This document shows, one piece after another, positions 11,364 through 23,179 of a stretch of 64,000 nt of DNA. The stretch's first letter is position 1, and every line of letters begins with the position of its first letter. The DNA is from Strongylocentrotus purpuratus (lineage: Eukaryota > Echinodermata > Echinoidea > Camarodonta > Strongylocentrotidae). The stretch is from positions 31,130,797 to 31,194,796 of the forward strand of contig NW_022145597.1 of assembly GCF_000002235.5 (NCBI RefSeq), written 5' to 3'. A program made the position numbers and the translations under genes. The notes under the pieces are model-generated. The model was given only the letters and a program-made list of their open reading frames with translations. It was not told the DNA's origin and made no database searches.

Positions 11364-14300
11364 TCATGGAGAGCTCTGCCCTGGTGTGGTCTTGTCTCCA
11401 GCTGCTTCCAACATGGCTGACAGTTTGGAGTTAGGATTGGCGAGTAGGTTAGACGGTGAATCAAACTCTCCCACCTATTAACAAGATAGAGGATATCAAG
11501 TTCACAAGATTACCTTTTCTGTATTTCAGATCAAGTTCCTTACTGATTCTATATACATTCAAACCTGCTTTAGTGACCACCTGTCTACAAAGACCAGTCG
11601 TCTACAACAAGCACATTTTTTGTTTCCCTTGAAAAAGGTTTCTCATTGAAACATGTACTAAAGGAATCTGTCCACAAAGACCACTTTTTGTGTTTCCCTT
11701 GGGCAGTCTCTATAGACAGGTTTGACTGTACTATGATAAACACGGTCCAATCAATTGGTCTATACTAACCTGGCCCTGGTCCATGACTAGTATTTTATCA
11801 CAATCTAGTACTGTATTGAGTCTATGTGTTATGATGAGCATGGTCTAATCAATTGGTCTATACTAACCTGGCCCTGGTCCATGACTAGTATTTTATCACA
11901 ATCTAGTACTGTATTGAGTCTATGTGTTATGATGAGCATGGTCTAATCAATTGGTCTATACTAACCTGGCCCTGGTCCATGACTAGTATTTTATCACAAT
12001 CTAGTACTGTATTGAGTCTATGTGCTATGATGAGCATGGTCTAATCAATTGGTCTATACTAACCTGGCCCTGGTCCATGACTAGTATTTTATCACAATCT
12101 AGTACTGTATTGAGTCTATGTGTTATGATGAGCATGGTCTAATCAATTGGTCTATACTAACCTGGCCCTGGTCCATGACTAGTATTTTATCACAATCTAG
12201 TATTCAAGTCTTTATGATATGATGAACACGGTCCAATCAATTGGTCTATATATACTAACCTGGCCCTGGTCCATGACTAGTATTTTATCACAATCTAGTA
12301 CTGTATTGAGTCTATGTGCTATGATGAGCATGGTCTAATCAATTGGTCTATACTAACCTGGCCCTGGTCCATGACTAGTATTTTATCACAATCTAGTACT
12401 GTATTGAGTCTATGTGCTATGATGAGCATGGTCTAATCAATTGGTCTATACTAACCTGGCCCTGGTCCATGACTAGTATTTTATCACAATCTAGTACTGT
12501 ATTGAGTCTATGTGCTATGATGAGCATGGTGCAATCTTGGAATGCGTCTCGTATAGTCTGCTGTATAAGGCTATCTGTGTGCGTGTCTATAGCTGCTGTT
12601 GCTTCGTCTAGTAACAGAACCTATAAGGAAAAACACAATGACATGCATATATACAGTCATCATCCAATGAATACAACAGTTTTTGCAAGTCTCCCTACTG
12701 CACATGACGATTACTTTTCACCACTTGCAGTGCTGTAATTTTTTCTTCATCCTGCAAAGTCGGGACAACTTTTTGCGGCTGCTTTGACCATCCTACAATG
12801 TACGATGTCTGTATGCACTATTATACACATTTGCAGCCAATATGATTGTTGTATGCTTTCTTTCCCCTAGACTGTAAAATGGCCAAGATTTCCTCTGTTT
12901 TTTTAACATACAGTAGTAAATCAATTTGTTATGCCATTACAATATTCATCATTTCATATCTTCTACAATATATGACTTTCCAAATTTCACTAAACTCGGC
13001 TATGACAGGGCTCAATTACTGCATAAGTCCCTGACGCTTTCAAAGCAAGTACTCGCAAGTAAAAGTTGAGATTAATCCACATTTACGACAAGGGTTAGAA
13101 TCATATGCAGAAGCTACAGGAGCATACCTTGCTTTTTCGTAGTAATGCCCTGGCCATGCAAATGAGCTGTCTCTCGCCGACCGAGAAGTTTTCTCCATTC
13201 TCCAGCACCGGCGCACCAAGCTTTCCATCAAGATTAGTGATCTGGGGGCAACAAGATTTGAAATATGTGATTGTTAGGGTTCCTGTCCTTCCTAGAAACA
13301 CAAATTCCACAAATTTTCAATGATAATATTTCTAGAATCTATTAAGTTTTTTCCTTGGCCCTGTCCTCAAAACATTCATTCATACAGTCTAGTAAGTGAT
13401 TGTTGTGCAATTATGTTCCTTATCAGAAGTATTTTGAAACATCCTTGATTGCTAATGATTTTCCACAAGTTTTGGTCATTTTCCATTTTTTGCATTGCAT
13501 ATCCAGGCCTCAAAATGTGTTTTTGAATTTCCATGACTGCCAAAATCCTGCTAAATCTAAGAAATTTGATGACATTTTTTCTTCGGCCTCCCTAAATTAT
13601 ACAATCGCTATAACTATCTGTTTTTTCAACAATCCTTTCAATAACGTTTAATTATCATCTCCATGACATAAATACTTGATATTGCACATGTTTTCTTACC
13701 GTCTGCTTGATATGAGTTTTCTCCAGTGCTTCCCATAGCTCATGATCAGGATGCTCATTGAAAGGATCTATATTGTATCTGGATTGAGGCAAGCAAACAA
13801 AATATAAGTGGTGTACAGGGGCGTTGCTAGACCTTTTTCAGTGCGGGGGGGGGGGGGGGGGGGGGGGGGGGTGTAGAGGCCAACGATTACCAACAAAACT
13901 AGCCACGAAATTACCGACAAAATTAAATGTCCCAATATCTACAAATTTAACCCTATAAACCCGGAGCCCAAGGCTAAATTATTTTTCTATGAACTCTATA
14001 GTACTTGCAAATGGTTATTTTCCTTGACGACATAATACAAATTATTTCGTCAACTTAGTTGGCATCATTGCTAAATATTTTAATGCAGGCGCAGTAGCTA
14101 GGATCTTATTTTAGGGAGGGGCTTTTCCTTTCTTTCCTCTCCTCCCTCTTTCTCTTTCTTTCTTTCCTTCCTTTTCCTCTTTTTTTCCCCTCCCCCTTTT
14201 CTCGATTTTCCCAACATATGGGGGGGGGGGGTGACGCACTCCCCCCCCCCCCACCCTAAAGAGACGCCCCTGGTGGCGTATCATTTTGTTTTTTTCAAGA

Positions 14301-17300
14301 ACCTGTTGAATTCAAATAATACCCATTTAATTATATTACTCATCACAAACAAATTAGTAGCAATATGATTGTATACATTACTCCATTTATAATTATTTTT
14401 CAAGATGTGTAAGTCAAGACCTCCAAAAGTTGAGGCAAATTGTACCTGCTTTATTGTTCATCTTTGTTCAAAACTTTACCATTCTGTTTCTGTGATATTT
14501 TAGAAACTATTTGTTTCTTTTTAACTCACACTCAGGGGACCCAGAACAACTATTCCTGGCATGTTGTGGATGAACATTTAAGGAGTGTGGAGAAAATACA
14601 GTATGAAAGAAATAAAGGATAAGATTTTATTTTTAAAGGGATTCGGTTCTGAAACAAAATCCTGGACTTAGCTCATGCTGCAATGATAGTTATAAACCTT
14701 TAGGTCAGTCAGGAACCTTGTGACTTTTACAAGCCAATCGCCTGTCTGATTATCAAGATATTTATGATTGGAAATCGAAACCAAATTTTGCGTTTGCTTA
14801 ACGGTTTCATAACACTACAGTCTACTGGGGGAAACAAGTATGGTAAAACGGTCACTCAATGATTTTCAATTTTTTGAGGCACTGCTTGATCATTTTGAAG
14901 CACGATTTTTTAGCCAATATAATCAATTTGTTTAACTTTAATAATGATTTTCATCAGTATTACACACGTTCAGCTTCACAATTTCACCTTCCTTCAACTT
15001 CTAATACGCAAATGTATAATTCTTTTAAACATATAGGACCAAAGATTTTTATAGTCTAAATACAATCATTCGTCCCTGTTCAACAGCCTCCTCCTTTAAA
15101 GTCTTATTTAAAAGTCACTTTATTCATAAATATACTTCTTGATTTCCATATATCTTTTTCATAAGTTTACCTCATATATGTACACTGTACATGTAATCTC
15201 TCTTTCTCCTTCCCTTCTCTTGGGTGAGTGTGTGTGTGTGTGTGTGTTGGATGTGTCCGCTTGTAATTATCATTAATGTTTTACTTATAATTTGTGAATT
15301 TTGTGAAAGGGGCACCAGTCCACAATAGATCAAGATCTTGATCTATTTTGGTTGCCCTTAACGATATGTTAACTTTATACATGTATATGATTATGTCAAT
15401 ATGTTTTATTGTATGGTACTATTTTTTTTATATCGTTGAATAAAGATGAATTGAATTGAATTAATACTGATTGAAACTAACCTGATGGTTCCAATGAAGA
15501 GGACCGGATCCTGAGGAATGATGGAGAGGCTATTGCGTAGGTCCTGGAGGCTTAGCTTACCGATGTCCATCCCATCAATGAGAATAGACCCTTCACAGAT
15601 CTGTGTCAGTCTGAACAGGGCTATTCCAAGAGACGATTTACCTTTGGAGAGAGAGAAGGAGAGAGAGTAGAGACCGGTTTTTGTTATAAGTTACTGAAAT
15701 CCTTGCTTCTGATTGGTTATCAACAGATTTGTCACTGATATTTGCCATTTGTCATTGAAAAAAAGTTTGTGAAACAGGTCCCAGGCAATGATTCCCCAAT
15801 GAGAATTTCGAAAAAGCACCTCATATTTGGACTCCCATCACCTCTTTTTTTTCAGGCATTTTCTAACTCATATTATGCCCAAATGGTGATACATTTTTTT
15901 TCATTAGACTTTATAGATATTTACTTTTTTTCTTCATACCAGTATCACTAAATAGCCCTGCAATTACTGGAGTAAAAAGACGTGACCGGATAAAGGACAG
16001 AAAGCAGGAAAATGTTATGCCTCTAGTCAACAGTGGGTAGGGGGGCGATCTTACCTGATCCGGTCCTTCCCACAATCCCCACTTTCTCTCTGGGCTCGAA
16101 GACTAGATTGATGTCTTTTAGGACCAACGGAAGGTGGGGCTGGTAGCGCATCTTGACCCCCTTAAACTGGACACGCCCCTCTGATGGCCAGCCGGTAACA
16201 TCCTGTGATTTCTTCTCAGTCTTAGCCTCCTCTGGTGGTAGAGTCTGTCATGATCAAGAATAAATTGTTTAAAAGGAGACGGTAGTCAGTTGCCATGTGC
16301 AGTAGGTCATAATTCACTGACACAAGACTTGGTGGAAATACCATTAATGGGTGTACAAGCCTCACACAGCAAACCTGTGGTCCCATCAAGAAATACCCCC
16401 TCGTCTCTCAGAGAGTCCTCGGGAAGGGACATGAAAGATAGTAACTATTCCATATGGGGCGATTGGTGAAAAATACAGAGCATTTAATACATAAGGCCAG
16501 TTGGTTATCAAACTGAAGGCTTATCCTGGTGATTGACAGAACCTGGTTTTGGGTAAACACTCAAATGGTATTGAATTCTCCATGAGAGCTATTTATCATC
16601 AACTTTTAACAAAAAAAATAAATTCTATTCAAAGTTATGAATAAAATCAAATACAGTTGTCACCAAATATTAATCTGCATGAGTACACAATTTTCTGCCA
16701 AATGATTTTGATAGAAATATGTAATTGCAAAGTAATCAGCAAAAATAAAGTTAATGTCATATGACAAGTTGAGTTAGAGTTTGTCCATGCATTGTTGTCC
16801 AATGCAAACAAATCCCAATTGGCAATTTTCAGGGTAAATGGTTTTCAGCAAAAGTTTGTTTACTTTTTTATTTACATTTGACTTGTATAAACTACAGCAT
16901 AACTTATGACGAATACATGATAATTTTTCACAATTATTTGTTATTATAAATGTTTGCTTGAAATGAAGCTTTACTGCAATTACTAAACTTTGCTGGCTGT
17001 AGCCCTATCATTGTGACAAATAACAGTATCTAAGGTTCTGGGTCTCCTGATTCAACAACAATGCTACAGCTTTCAAAATATGTAGAAGATTCAAAGTGCT
17101 CATCAATAGCCTTCACACCCCTATAAAATAAACAATCTGAATTAAAATTGTCAACAAATGAGGCATTAATGATTTGTTAACAAGCATCCTGTTACATTAA
17201 TTATAATTTAATTTGAACGACCCTTGACTTTGGACATACCTGAATGTATTCTAACAGCCTCTCCACTGCAATAAAACTACTCTCTGTCTCCGTCAATGCG

Positions 17301-20300
17301 ATGAATGTAGTTTGGATGGTCCCTATACATAGCTGCAATGAGAACAGATGGTATCAAACAATCATAATTCTACTAATGATAACAACAAAAAAATGTTTGA
17401 AGGCAATATTTGTAAACTGGCAAAACTAAATATTGAATAGCCTGTTTTTAAACAAAAGCCCTAAACCAATCATCAAGTTTGAATTTCTTTAGTAGTATGA
17501 GCGCTGATATCCAAGCTTCTGTTTTTATGTGTTTTCCATTGGAAGACAAAGTGCAGATGATAGTGGATTCTTTTTGTCAAAGGATTCATCTAAAAGAAAA
17601 GAAACAAAAAAGGAGGAAAAAGAAGAGCTTACACTTGAAACGATATAGAGAACGAAGCCCATGATTGAATTGGACATGTGATTCCTCCACAGGATGATAA
17701 TGACTGTCACCACTCCAGCGTTGAGGGCAGCAAGCGAGTCGAGTCTGACCGCAGCCCAGCGTATTGCCATTTGTACGGTCTGGAGCAGTTGTGTGTCACT
17801 GTCCAGTAAGGCTTCGTACCTACGGAGGCATGGAAAGACAAATAGGAAATCATTTATATCTCTCATACAAGGTTTTGTACCTATGGAGGCATGGAAAGAC
17901 AAATAGGAAATCATTTATATCTCTCATACAAGGTTTTGTACCTATGGAGGCATGGAAAGACAAATAGGAAATCATTTATATCTATCATACAAGGTTTTGT
18001 ACCTATGGAGGCATGGAAAGACAAATAGGAAATCATTTATATCTCTCATACAACAAGGTTTTGTACCTATGGAGGCATGTATAGATTAATAATATATCAT
18101 AAATCTTCTTCATGCAAACTAGAGTAAAAATAATGCACAAGTCAGCCTCAAAGACAACTGCCATGTGGTCTAATTTCTGCACTAACCAAATTCCTAACTT
18201 TAACCCCGGACCAAACACTATACCTAACACAAACCTAAAACCCAACCTTAACTTTAACCTCATGTTTTTGATAAAATAAAGAATGAAATTAGGTGAATAG
18301 ACCAGTGGTATGGTTGGTAATTTTGAGAATTTAATCAATCAAAAAGACATTTAAAGGCATCCGGTAACTTTGTCTTAGATCCTCTAACAAAAATCCTTGA
18401 TTTAGCTCATGCTGCAATGATGAGTATAAACTTTTAGGTCAGTCAGGAACCCCATGACTTTTACAAGCCGATCGCCTGTCTGATTATCAAGATATTTATG
18501 ATTGAAACTCGAAATCAAATTTGCGTTTGACAAACGGTTTTCATAACACTACAGTCTACTGGGGAAAACAAGTATGGTAAAACCAGTCACTCCAAGGTAT
18601 TTCCTTTTTTGAGGCACCTCTTGATGAGACTTGATCATTTTGCTTCTTGATCATTTTGAAGCGGAATTTTTTTAGGGCTTCAATATAACACCATATCACA
18701 GACACTGATAACACGTAGATTTAGCATTGTTAAACGATCCCTTTAATGGAAGATTGCTAACCTCCTAATGAAGTAGTTTGACTTGCAGAAAGCTTTGATG
18801 GTAGCGTGTCCCTGCATGGTGGCTGAGAGGTGGGAGACGAGGCGGGACCGGCAGATGTTATTCAGCCGTTTGATGTCGCAGAATCCGCAGCGGAAGAACC
18901 GCAGGATGAAAAGGCAGGCGGGCATGAAGAGCAGGAACGGAAGAATGTTCCATGGGAGAAAGACGCACGCTCCAAGCTCGCCAATCACGCAAAAACACAG
19001 GCAGTAGATCATGCGTAACAGGCAGTTTGGAAGATCAAGATCAACTGCAAAGAAGTGGAGTTGATATAAAAACAAATCTTATTTACTTACAGTTCATTTG
19101 ATGTTTACTACACAGTAGAAGGTAATTATAGTGAAACCTGATTTAGCATTTAGCTTCATTTTCCCTGCATGAAGTCTTGCAAATTTTGCAAGTGGATCAG
19201 AGTCATTACAGTTTCATGCTGCGATATAATCGGATTACAATTGGCATACGGTAACAATAAAATTGTGCAAATCCGTAAAATTATCTTAAGAGACTAAGAG
19301 GTGTTTCATCGTCTGTTCCTCCTCATAGCTGCACACATATTTCCGCTATCTTTACTATAGCCCCATGTATGCATCGTCCTGTTCCAAGGTGGTTGTTCCA
19401 TGAATCCTCATCCATGTCATCATTAATAAAGGGGTTCACTTTGCCTTCAATTGTCACAAATGAAATGGCTGCCCCTTTTAAAGGTACCCTCTATCTCACC
19501 TTCATCCATGTCTTTTGAGAATCTGTTGAGAATCCTGCCCAGCGGAGTGGTGTCAAAGAAGATCATGGAACTCTCGATCACTCTCGTAAACAAGGCGTTG
19601 TGAAGGTTGCTGGCGGCTCGTAATACAAGCTGGTAAAAAATAAATTATTGAAATCATTTGTTCAGGGGTGATAGTGAGCACTAAAAAAAAATTTAAAAAT
19701 AAAAAAAATAAAAAAAAATAGAGAAAATAATGGAAAAATCAGGGAATAAAAAAAAACAGGGAACGGGGAAAAAAAATATTCGGGAAGAAAAAAAAAATTG
19801 GGGAAAACGATTTAAATCAGGTAATTATCAGGCCTGTTTGTTATACGAACTTGCTATAACTCTGGTAAAACGACAAGTTGTTGAGGTTGCTATGATTTGC
19901 CCACAACCCAACCTGTCAAGAAGAAATTATTGAAATGATCATGTATGGAAACTTGCTATCACTCTCAAAAGCAAAGTGAAAGAATTGTGAGACTACTGGC
20001 AGAGAGTATTAAACACAACCTGTCAAAGGAAAAAAGTATGAAAGTTATCATTTGGAGGAACTCATGATCACTCATAAACAAGGCATTGTGGAGGTTGCTG
20101 TGCATAATACAAGCAGTAGACTAAAATTATCAAATTTAATAGAAACTAAAACTTATCTTTAACTACTTGCCATTCTTAGGATGTAAAATAAGTGGGGATG
20201 GCAGCATCACTAAATACTACAACCCATTATATTGTCGTCCAAACGTAGCAGATTAAAATATTTCCTGTACCGGTAGTTTGTTTTCGTGTGATATCGATAT

Positions 20301-23119
20301 GATATCGATAACAGTAGTTGAAGTTCCCAGATGACTGAGCAATACGAGAACAATATTGGTCGGTCATTCGGGTGCTGCGCTAAAGATATTGAATACACTG
20401 GTTTATTGTACCACTTGGAAGCCTTATATAGATGATAATGAATTATATTGGATATAATAGGCCAATATGGCCACGATATGCCATATGACTCCATGACTTA
20501 CAATGACATAAAATTTTGACGATAGTACGAACATGACCAGAACGGCCAAGAACAGGGCTACGTAGAAACCAACATAGAAGTCGAGTCTTTCATCGAGATC
20601 GAGGCTTTCATCCGTTTCTTCATATGGAGCTCCCGTGTAGTAGTCTGTGTAGGTGTCGTTCGTGTTTGTTATTACTTGATATTCCTAGTGAATCAATCAG
20701 AAAACAGGAGAGATGTTCATAACATTGGTATGTGTAAAGAATCATTGGAATAGTACATGGGCAAGCCTAACATTGCCCGACACTGTTTTTATTTTTATTT
20801 TCATGGAATAAACATTTTGTACCTACAAATGTTCTTTATCATGGTGAGGCAGAAGAGTAGGGATAACTTACATGGGTACACCATGTGTGTAGTCATTAGA
20901 AAGACTGGAATATTCTTCTTGAATAGATGTGTTAGTTCTTAAAGCCTATCTGCACTAGTTTGGTCAGGAGGGACTAGACCTCCCAGCGTGGTCCCTGGCA
21001 GGTGGTTATCTCATCAAATCAGCTCTCAATTAACATAAGAAAAAGGGGACTATGGGGGACCAACTGGTACCGCTTAGGCATTGTTGGCTTCATAGAGGGC
21101 GTGAGTAGCTACAAGTAGTACAGTCCCGTTTTAAAAGAACTGTTGCATAATTCTTTTGTTGGTATAGATCTGACGAGAATGTAAAAGAGTGTCAACTTTA
21201 CTTGTGCTTGAATACAACTTTGTAAGAACGTACAACATGCATTGGAATATTGACTCTTTTATTAAAGGAAACCTCACCCCAAAGACCAAGTGTGGGTATG
21301 CTGAAAGACAAAGATTTATTTATGCCTTACGATATACAATATTTCTTATAAAAGTGTACAAGAGATGAAATAAATGAAGATAATTGAGGTATGATGTGAT
21401 GCCTTTTAGCATGACATGGGCAGCCACTTTGTTGATAGTGTGACGAACCAGGTAAACTGTTACATGTATCATGCACTAACCTCTGGTTGGAAAGACTATT
21501 CAACTCAATAACAGACCCTTTTCAATGATGGAAAATCATAGCTTTGATACACACAATGTCTGGGTATACTGTATTTCAGGCCAATATTGTTGCTATGACA
21601 GGGAAACATTTCCTGTCAGTGGCATTTTTATGATTATATAGAACAATATATATGTTCATGGATGTGTTGCCAGCTTGATATGGTTGTTAAAATGCAAATC
21701 TGCAATAACTTGCAAAATTTATGAAAACAGCCCTTGCATAAATAAAGGCTTATAAAACACTTCATGGGTTAACACTACCAAGCTTGATCCTCGCAATTCT
21801 GCTGTTTGCATTCATCTTACCACATTTTGCATGTCTGCTGCCCTCAACCAAATGGCCGGCCAGGCATTGGTAGCGACGAGGAAGGCGTTAGATAGAACGA
21901 TGAAGAGACCCGTTCCTATGACTTTGCACCATCCGCCTGCATAGTGGACGTAGGAGCTGTACGTTGCCATGGAAACCATTCCTGACTCCATGCTCTCTTC
22001 CTTTATCAGCTCAGCTAGGGAGATTAGATTAGAAAGAAACAAGTTTCATCAATTTCCATTTTCTTATAGATGCTTAAAGGAACTTGGTAACATTGTTCAG
22101 ATGAGAGAAAATGGTGCCAAGGTAGTGACTTCAACGCTAGATGTACAATTAAAGATACCGGTAATCTGAAAGTTTGAGTAAACTGAAAACAGACCATTAT
22201 TAATGATAAAAATTGAGAAAAACTGATCAGATTGATTCCTTAATTCTCCTACCACTACCGGTATATTATTACAATTTAATTACATTTAGGTGAATGTAAA
22301 TAGTTAAAAAGCTATGAATTGGCTCTTTATATCATTCCAGACATCCGTCCAGGATAGATCATGTAAGAGGAGAGGAAAATAACTATTATTCAAAACTTCA
22401 TTTTCAATTTGAAAATACTAAATTTGTAGCAGAGTAATAATTGAAGAGTCCCAGGATGAGGTAAACTAGTAAATTAAAAACTGCTTCCAGTTTTCGTGTT
22501 TATTTGTTGGAACTAGTGCAGCAATAAATTTGTGACACAGTCCCACATAATAATAATAATAATCTTTTTAAAGTCCACTCCAAATTTTATTAAGTTAAAC
22601 CGAAAATGGAAATTCTTTTTGTCCAATTGATCGTGAGCCCGGCAGCCACTGAGCAGCGCCAGATCGACGTTGCTCTATCCCTTATTGCTGAACGCCAAAC
22701 AAGGTAGCAGGCAGCAACTCCCATCTTTTCACGTCTTTTGGTATAACGCGACCGGGGTTCAAACCCTCGACCTCCTGGTTGTGAGGCGGACGCTCTACTG
22801 ACTGAGCCAACACACCGGTGTAGATTAGGTCCCATCAGCGAGACTTACCAGACGTGCCCTTCCCATCTTTGACGGGTGAGCCTGCTTTCTTTTCGTCTTT
22901 CTTTTCATCATTCTCCTGAGAAGGCTGGGTTTGGCTCAATTCATCTTTCCTGCTTTCTTCTCTCTCCTTCTCCTCCTCCTCCTCCTCTTCCTCCTCTGGA
23001 TGATAGGTCTGGATTAGTCTTGCATACTCCCCGCTCAGACCCAGTAGTTCATCGTGGGTGCCACTCTCACTAATCTGCCCATCTTTCATGAGGAGTACAT
23101 GATCGCAGTCTTTGAGATA
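11364..23119 (-). CDS. ABCC5: ABCC5-like (MRP5-type) ABC transporter, C-terminal half
   Basis: Thirteen GT-AG exons in transcript order: 22849-23119, 21821-22014, 20502-20684, 19500-19629, 18762-19044, 17633-17819, 17240-17332, 16055-16244, 15482-15641, 13700-13778, 13128-13241, 12456-12620, 11364-11474. Every phase fits; together they give 2160 nt, about 719 residues plus stop. Order of parts: end of NBD1 after its H-loop ([16 protein letters not shown]), a Glu/Lys-rich linker, TMD2, then NBD2. NBD2 has Walker A GRTGSGKSS across an exon junction, Q-loop PQDPVLF, signature FSVGERQ, Walker B VLLLDEA and H-loop IAHRLNT. The LPLVLK stretch before Walker A and the overall match favour ABCC5 over other ABCC members. 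ABCC5 exports cyclic nucleotides and other organic anions. No exon for TMD1 or the rest of NBD1 was found upstream, so the gene is partial here. Full ABCC5 is about 1400 residues. Confidence 0.9.
11556..11728. mobile_element. Tc1/mariner-like MITE, TA flanks
   Basis: Left end cattcaaacctgctttag, right end tatagacaggtttgactg, with TA on both outer sides (11554-11555 and 11729-11730). The form resembles known pogo/Tigger-type termini (CAGTCAAACCTGT). It lies in the last intron of the ABCC5-like gene, immediately before the 98-bp array. Confidence 0.6.
11737..12530 (-). repeat. 98-bp tandem array copying an exon end and its splice donor
   Basis: Eight donor-bearing copies at an exact 98-bp period. 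The base after the donor GT (last exon base on the minus strand) falls at 11770, 11868, 11966, 12064, 12162, 12260, 12358 and 12456, the last being the true exon. On the minus strand each unit is 75 nt of exon (25 in-frame codons from TMLII to MDQGQ, including the H-loop His) plus 23 nt of intron beginning gttagtatag. In six of the seven extra units the 23 nt end in TAG directly before the 75-nt copy, so the copy is framed by AG and GT. The unit at about 12162-12236 is degenerate and has lost the AG. Extra copies are almost identical to the exon; three read ITHRL and three IAHRL. Confidence 0.92.
13816..14272. mobile_element. hAT-like MITE with 8-bp target duplication
   Basis: Left end caggggcgttgctagacc; right end, read inverted, caggggcgtctctttagg. 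The flanks gtggtgta (13808-13815) and gtggcgta (14273-14280) agree at seven of eight bases, as expected of a hAT insertion. The interior has a G run of about 26 bases (13846-13871) and a C/T-rich stretch. Located in an ABCC5-like intron. Confidence 0.65.
14633..14890. mobile_element. truncated copy of TTAA-flanked element
   Basis: Begins ttaaagggattcgg and matches 18351-18680 in direct orientation over about 240 bp (shared words include ttagctcatgctgcaatgat and acactacagtctactggg). The right end is missing. The sequence runs straight into a LINE 3' end, which may have inserted there. Confidence 0.6.
14900..15465 (+). mobile_element. LINE 3' end (CR1/jockey-like), 5'-truncated
   Basis: The translation near 14930-15060 ([14 protein letters not shown], then a GPKIF motif) resembles the conserved C-terminus of CR1/jockey-group LINE reverse transcriptases, where an H-x-x-x-TR motif is followed by GPK-(I/L)-W/F. 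A non-coding tail ends in aataaagatgaattgaattgaatt, a simple-repeat end usual for this group. It is a dead fragment in an ABCC5-like intron, on the opposite strand to the gene. Confidence 0.65.
15679..15783. mobile_element. truncated MITE, inverse of 11208-11357
   Basis: Matches the reverse complement of about 11208-11310: shared words include gaaatccttgcttctgattg and agatttgtcactgatattt. It ends gtttgtgaaacaggtccc. Only one terminus is present. Confidence 0.6.
17808..18080 (-). repeat. 61-bp tandem array copying a splice acceptor
   Basis: Five acceptor copies. The exon-start base on the minus strand falls at 17819 (true exon), 17880, 17941, 18002 and 18066, so the period is 61 bp with one 3-bp longer unit. 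Each unit, on the minus strand, carries a pyrimidine-rich tract (tttccta, ttgtctttcc, cctcc), then TAG (or CGTAG at the true exon), then GTAC and a purine-rich stretch like the exon start. Using an outer acceptor would add [10 protein letters not shown] and then reach a stop. The array is unrelated in sequence to the 98-bp array 5 kb away in the same gene. Confidence 0.88.
18351..18746. mobile_element. TTAA-flanked piggyBac-like MITE
   Basis: Left end TTAA-aggcatccgg; right end, read inverted, TTAA-agggatcg. TTAA at both borders is the target signature of piggyBac elements. A 5' part of the same family lies at 14633-14890. Non-coding; sits in an ABCC5-like intron directly beside the donor of exon 18762-19044. 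Confidence 0.55.
20938..21122 (+). repeat. dispersed repeat, second copy at 38308-38490
   Basis: Shared words include atctgcactagtttgg, gtggctatctcatcaa (with one change), agctctca and gggggaccaac. The copies are in the same orientation and about 80 percent alike by eye. Non-coding; family unknown. Confidence 0.6.
22545..22826 (-). mobile_element. tRNA-derived SINE
   Basis: On the minus strand the head (22825 to about 22735) has an A box TGGCTCAGTCAGTAGAGCG and a B box GGTTTGAACCCC, followed by a unique body and a tail of TTA/ATT triplets (22545-22563). The two ends of the tRNA-like part do not pair as an acceptor stem, so this is a SINE and not a working tRNA gene. It lies in the intron between the first two ABCC5-like exons recognised. 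Confidence 0.75.
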
Positions 23120-23179
23120 CTGGAGAGAGAGAGAGGAAAGGAATAAAGATAGAAATAAATGGAGATTAATAATGTTCAT

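Noticed and set aside
22735-22826. Working tRNA gene on the minus strand
   Set aside because: A and B boxes are good, but the acceptor-stem halves do not pair and a SINE body follows.
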